From positions 1 to 54,802 of the forward strand of contig QHYZ01000023.1 in the NCBI GenBank assembly GCA_003225295.1: a stretch of 54,802 bases of DNA. The letters are read 5' to 3'. Source of the DNA: Acidobacteriota bacterium (GTDB lineage: Bacteria > Acidobacteriota > Terriglobia > Acidiferrales > UBA7541). Below are positions 53,706-54,802 of the stretch, one piece after another (position 1 is the first letter of the stretch; each line of letters opens with the position of its first letter). The notes under the pieces are model-generated. The model saw only the letters and a program-made list of their open reading frames with translations, made no database searches and was not told the origin of the DNA. A program made the position numbers and the translations under genes.

Positions 53706-54802
53706 ATGTTGGAAAACCTGCAGCAAGACATCCGCTACGGAATTCGGACGCTCGGGAAGAATCCGGGGTTCACAGTTATTGCGGTACTAACGCTGGCGCT
53801 GGGGATTGGGGCGAACACGGCAATCTTCAGCGTGGTCGAAAACCTGCTGCTGCGGGCGCTGCCTTATCGGCAGCCTGAACGGCTAGTGGAGATCGCGAAC
53901 ACGTATCTGCCTCAGATTCCCAGAGCGGGATTGTCTCCCGGGGATTACGCGGACTGGCGACGTCAAAACGCGAGCTTTTCGGAGATGGGAGCGTGCGCGG
54001 AGATTTTGCAGGGATTCAACTTGTCTGGCGAGGGCGAGGCACAACGCGTCCGGGCAGCCTACGCGGACGCGGGACTCTTCCCGATGCTGGGGATTCGTTC
54101 GGTAGTGGGGCGATCGTTTGTACCGGAAGAAGACCGGACGGGAAGCGCGCCGGTGGTGATCCTGGGCCACCGGCTATGGCAAAGCCGTTATGGTGGAGAT
54201 CCGCGCCTGGTGGGCCGCAGCATTTCTCTCGACAACCAGCGCTACACGGTCGTGGGCGTTCTGCCTGCCGGGTTGCAACTCTCGCGATCCGCCGATTTGT
54301 GGATGCCCTTTGGCCAATTCAATGACGACCTAACCGAGCACGTACATCATGTATTCGTGGCCATCGCGCGGCTAAAGCCGGGAATCAGCTTGGCACAGGC
54401 ACGGGATGAGGTGGGCAGGCTCCATCAACAAGAGGCCATCGCCTACCCGGATGCACCTAGGAATTTTGGCGCGCTGGTGGAGCCGATTCAGGATGCGGCG
54501 GCGGCTAGGCTGCGCACCACCTTATTGGTGTTGTTTGGAGCCGTGGGGGTGGTGTTGCTGATTGCTTGCGCGAATCTTGTGAATCTGCTGCTGGTGCGGA
54601 ACGCGACGCGGGAACGAGAAGTCGCGGTGCGGACGGCGCTGGGCGCGAGCCCGTGGCGATTGATCCGCCAGCTGCTCACGGAGAGCATGCTGCTTTCCTT
54701 GTTTGGCGGCGCACTGGGCCTGCTGTTTGCTGTTGTCGGACTGAAAGCGTTGCTGGCCTTTGTCCCCGCTGACCTCGGGGTGCTGCGTGAGGCCGGTCTG
54801 AA
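53706..54802 (+). CDS. ADOP-type ABC permease (partial, runs off the window)
   Basis: From ATG 53706 (GAGGAAAAGG upstream) an open frame runs to the edge, giving at least 365 residues. It begins MLENLQQDIRYGIRTLGKNPGFT, the short N-terminal signature of the acidobacterial duplicated orphan permeases, then a helix (VIAVLTLALGIGANTAIFSVV), a MacB-PCD domain with LPYRQPERLV, GIRSVVGRSFVPEEDRTGSAPVVILGHRLWQSRYGGDP, and the first FtsX helices (LVLFGAVGVVLLIACANLVNLLLVRNATREREVAVRTALGAS). No cognate ATPase lies in the window. The function of the family is not known. The C-terminal half is missing. Confidence 0.85.
   Translation, partial: MLENLQQDIRYGIRTLGKNPGFTVIAVLTLALGIGANTAIFSVVENLLLRALPYRQPERLVEIANTYLPQIPRAGLSPGDYADWRRQNASFSEMGACAEILQGFNLSGEGEAQRVRAAYADAGLFPMLGIRSVVGRSFVPEEDRTGSAPVVILGHRLWQSRYGGDPRLVGRSISLDNQRYTVVGVLPAGLQLSRSADLWMPFGQFNDDLTEHVHHVFVAIARLKPGISLAQARDEVGRLHQQEAIAYPDAPRNFGALVEPIQDAAAARLRTTLLVLFGAVGVVLLIACANLVNLLLVRNATREREVAVRTALGASPWRLIRQLLTESMLLSLFGGALGLLFAVVGLKALLAFVPADLGVLREAGL

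Overview
The window reads as a chromosomal segment of a free-living Gram-negative bacterium of the phylum Acidobacteriota. The main reasons are the 16S rRNA gene (12414-13948, minus), a permease of the Acidobacteria-type duplicated orphan permease (ADOP/MacB-like) group at the right edge, a DUF2934 protein, many signal-peptide and outer-envelope proteins, and an even, moderately high GC content. No phage, insertion sequence, integrase, CRISPR array or tRNA gene was found. The genus was not determined.

Layout. Positions 1-11640 hold mostly secreted or accessory genes: a possible LysR-type C-terminus at the edge, a PQQ-type sugar dehydrogenase, a membrane-anchored MsrA, a periplasmic Cu/Zn-type superoxide dismutase, a DinB-like protein, a VOC protein, a Mak-type ROK fructokinase, a large membrane protein with an arrestin-like region and helical repeats, and several small proteins. 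Positions 12155-14174 are a stand-alone 16S rRNA transcription unit with its own promoter and terminator and no 23S, 5S or tRNA in the window. Positions 14613-18655 are the tilS-hpt-ftsH operon, in which the Hpt-like protein has lost key active-site residues. Then come a small Cys-containing protein, folP, an M28 peptidase, and a tightly overlapping ruvX-mltG-unknown-unknown run.

Positions 24695-28745 form the most system-like locus: a LolB-like lipoprotein, a single FtsX/MacB-type permease, a LolD-like ATPase, a small membrane protein and a LolA-like carrier. Together these could be a compact lipoprotein-trafficking (Lol-like) set. A further LolA-fold protein lies at 32743-33636. Between them are ada, an EamA transporter, a PilZ protein and a HAD phosphatase; acylphosphatase and apt follow.

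Positions 34692-51292 are almost entirely minus-strand housekeeping genes. In transcription order they are purH, a TPR protein, ispE, prs, rplY, pth, rpsF, rpsR, rplI, dnaB, alr, a PIN-TRAM (YacL-like) protein, ispD, ispF, a stand-alone GluRS-like anticodon-binding domain, and rlmB. The last five match the Firmicutes order yacL-ispD-ispF-gltX-...-rlmB, with gltX replaced by a fragment-like gene. All three of ispD, ispE and ispF of the non-mevalonate isoprenoid pathway are present. The right end has a coiled unknown protein, selA (selenocysteine synthesis) and the truncated ADOP permease.

Several genes have a TANNNT box 6-11 bases before the start codon and no Shine-Dalgarno sequence, which suggests leaderless or near-leaderless transcripts.
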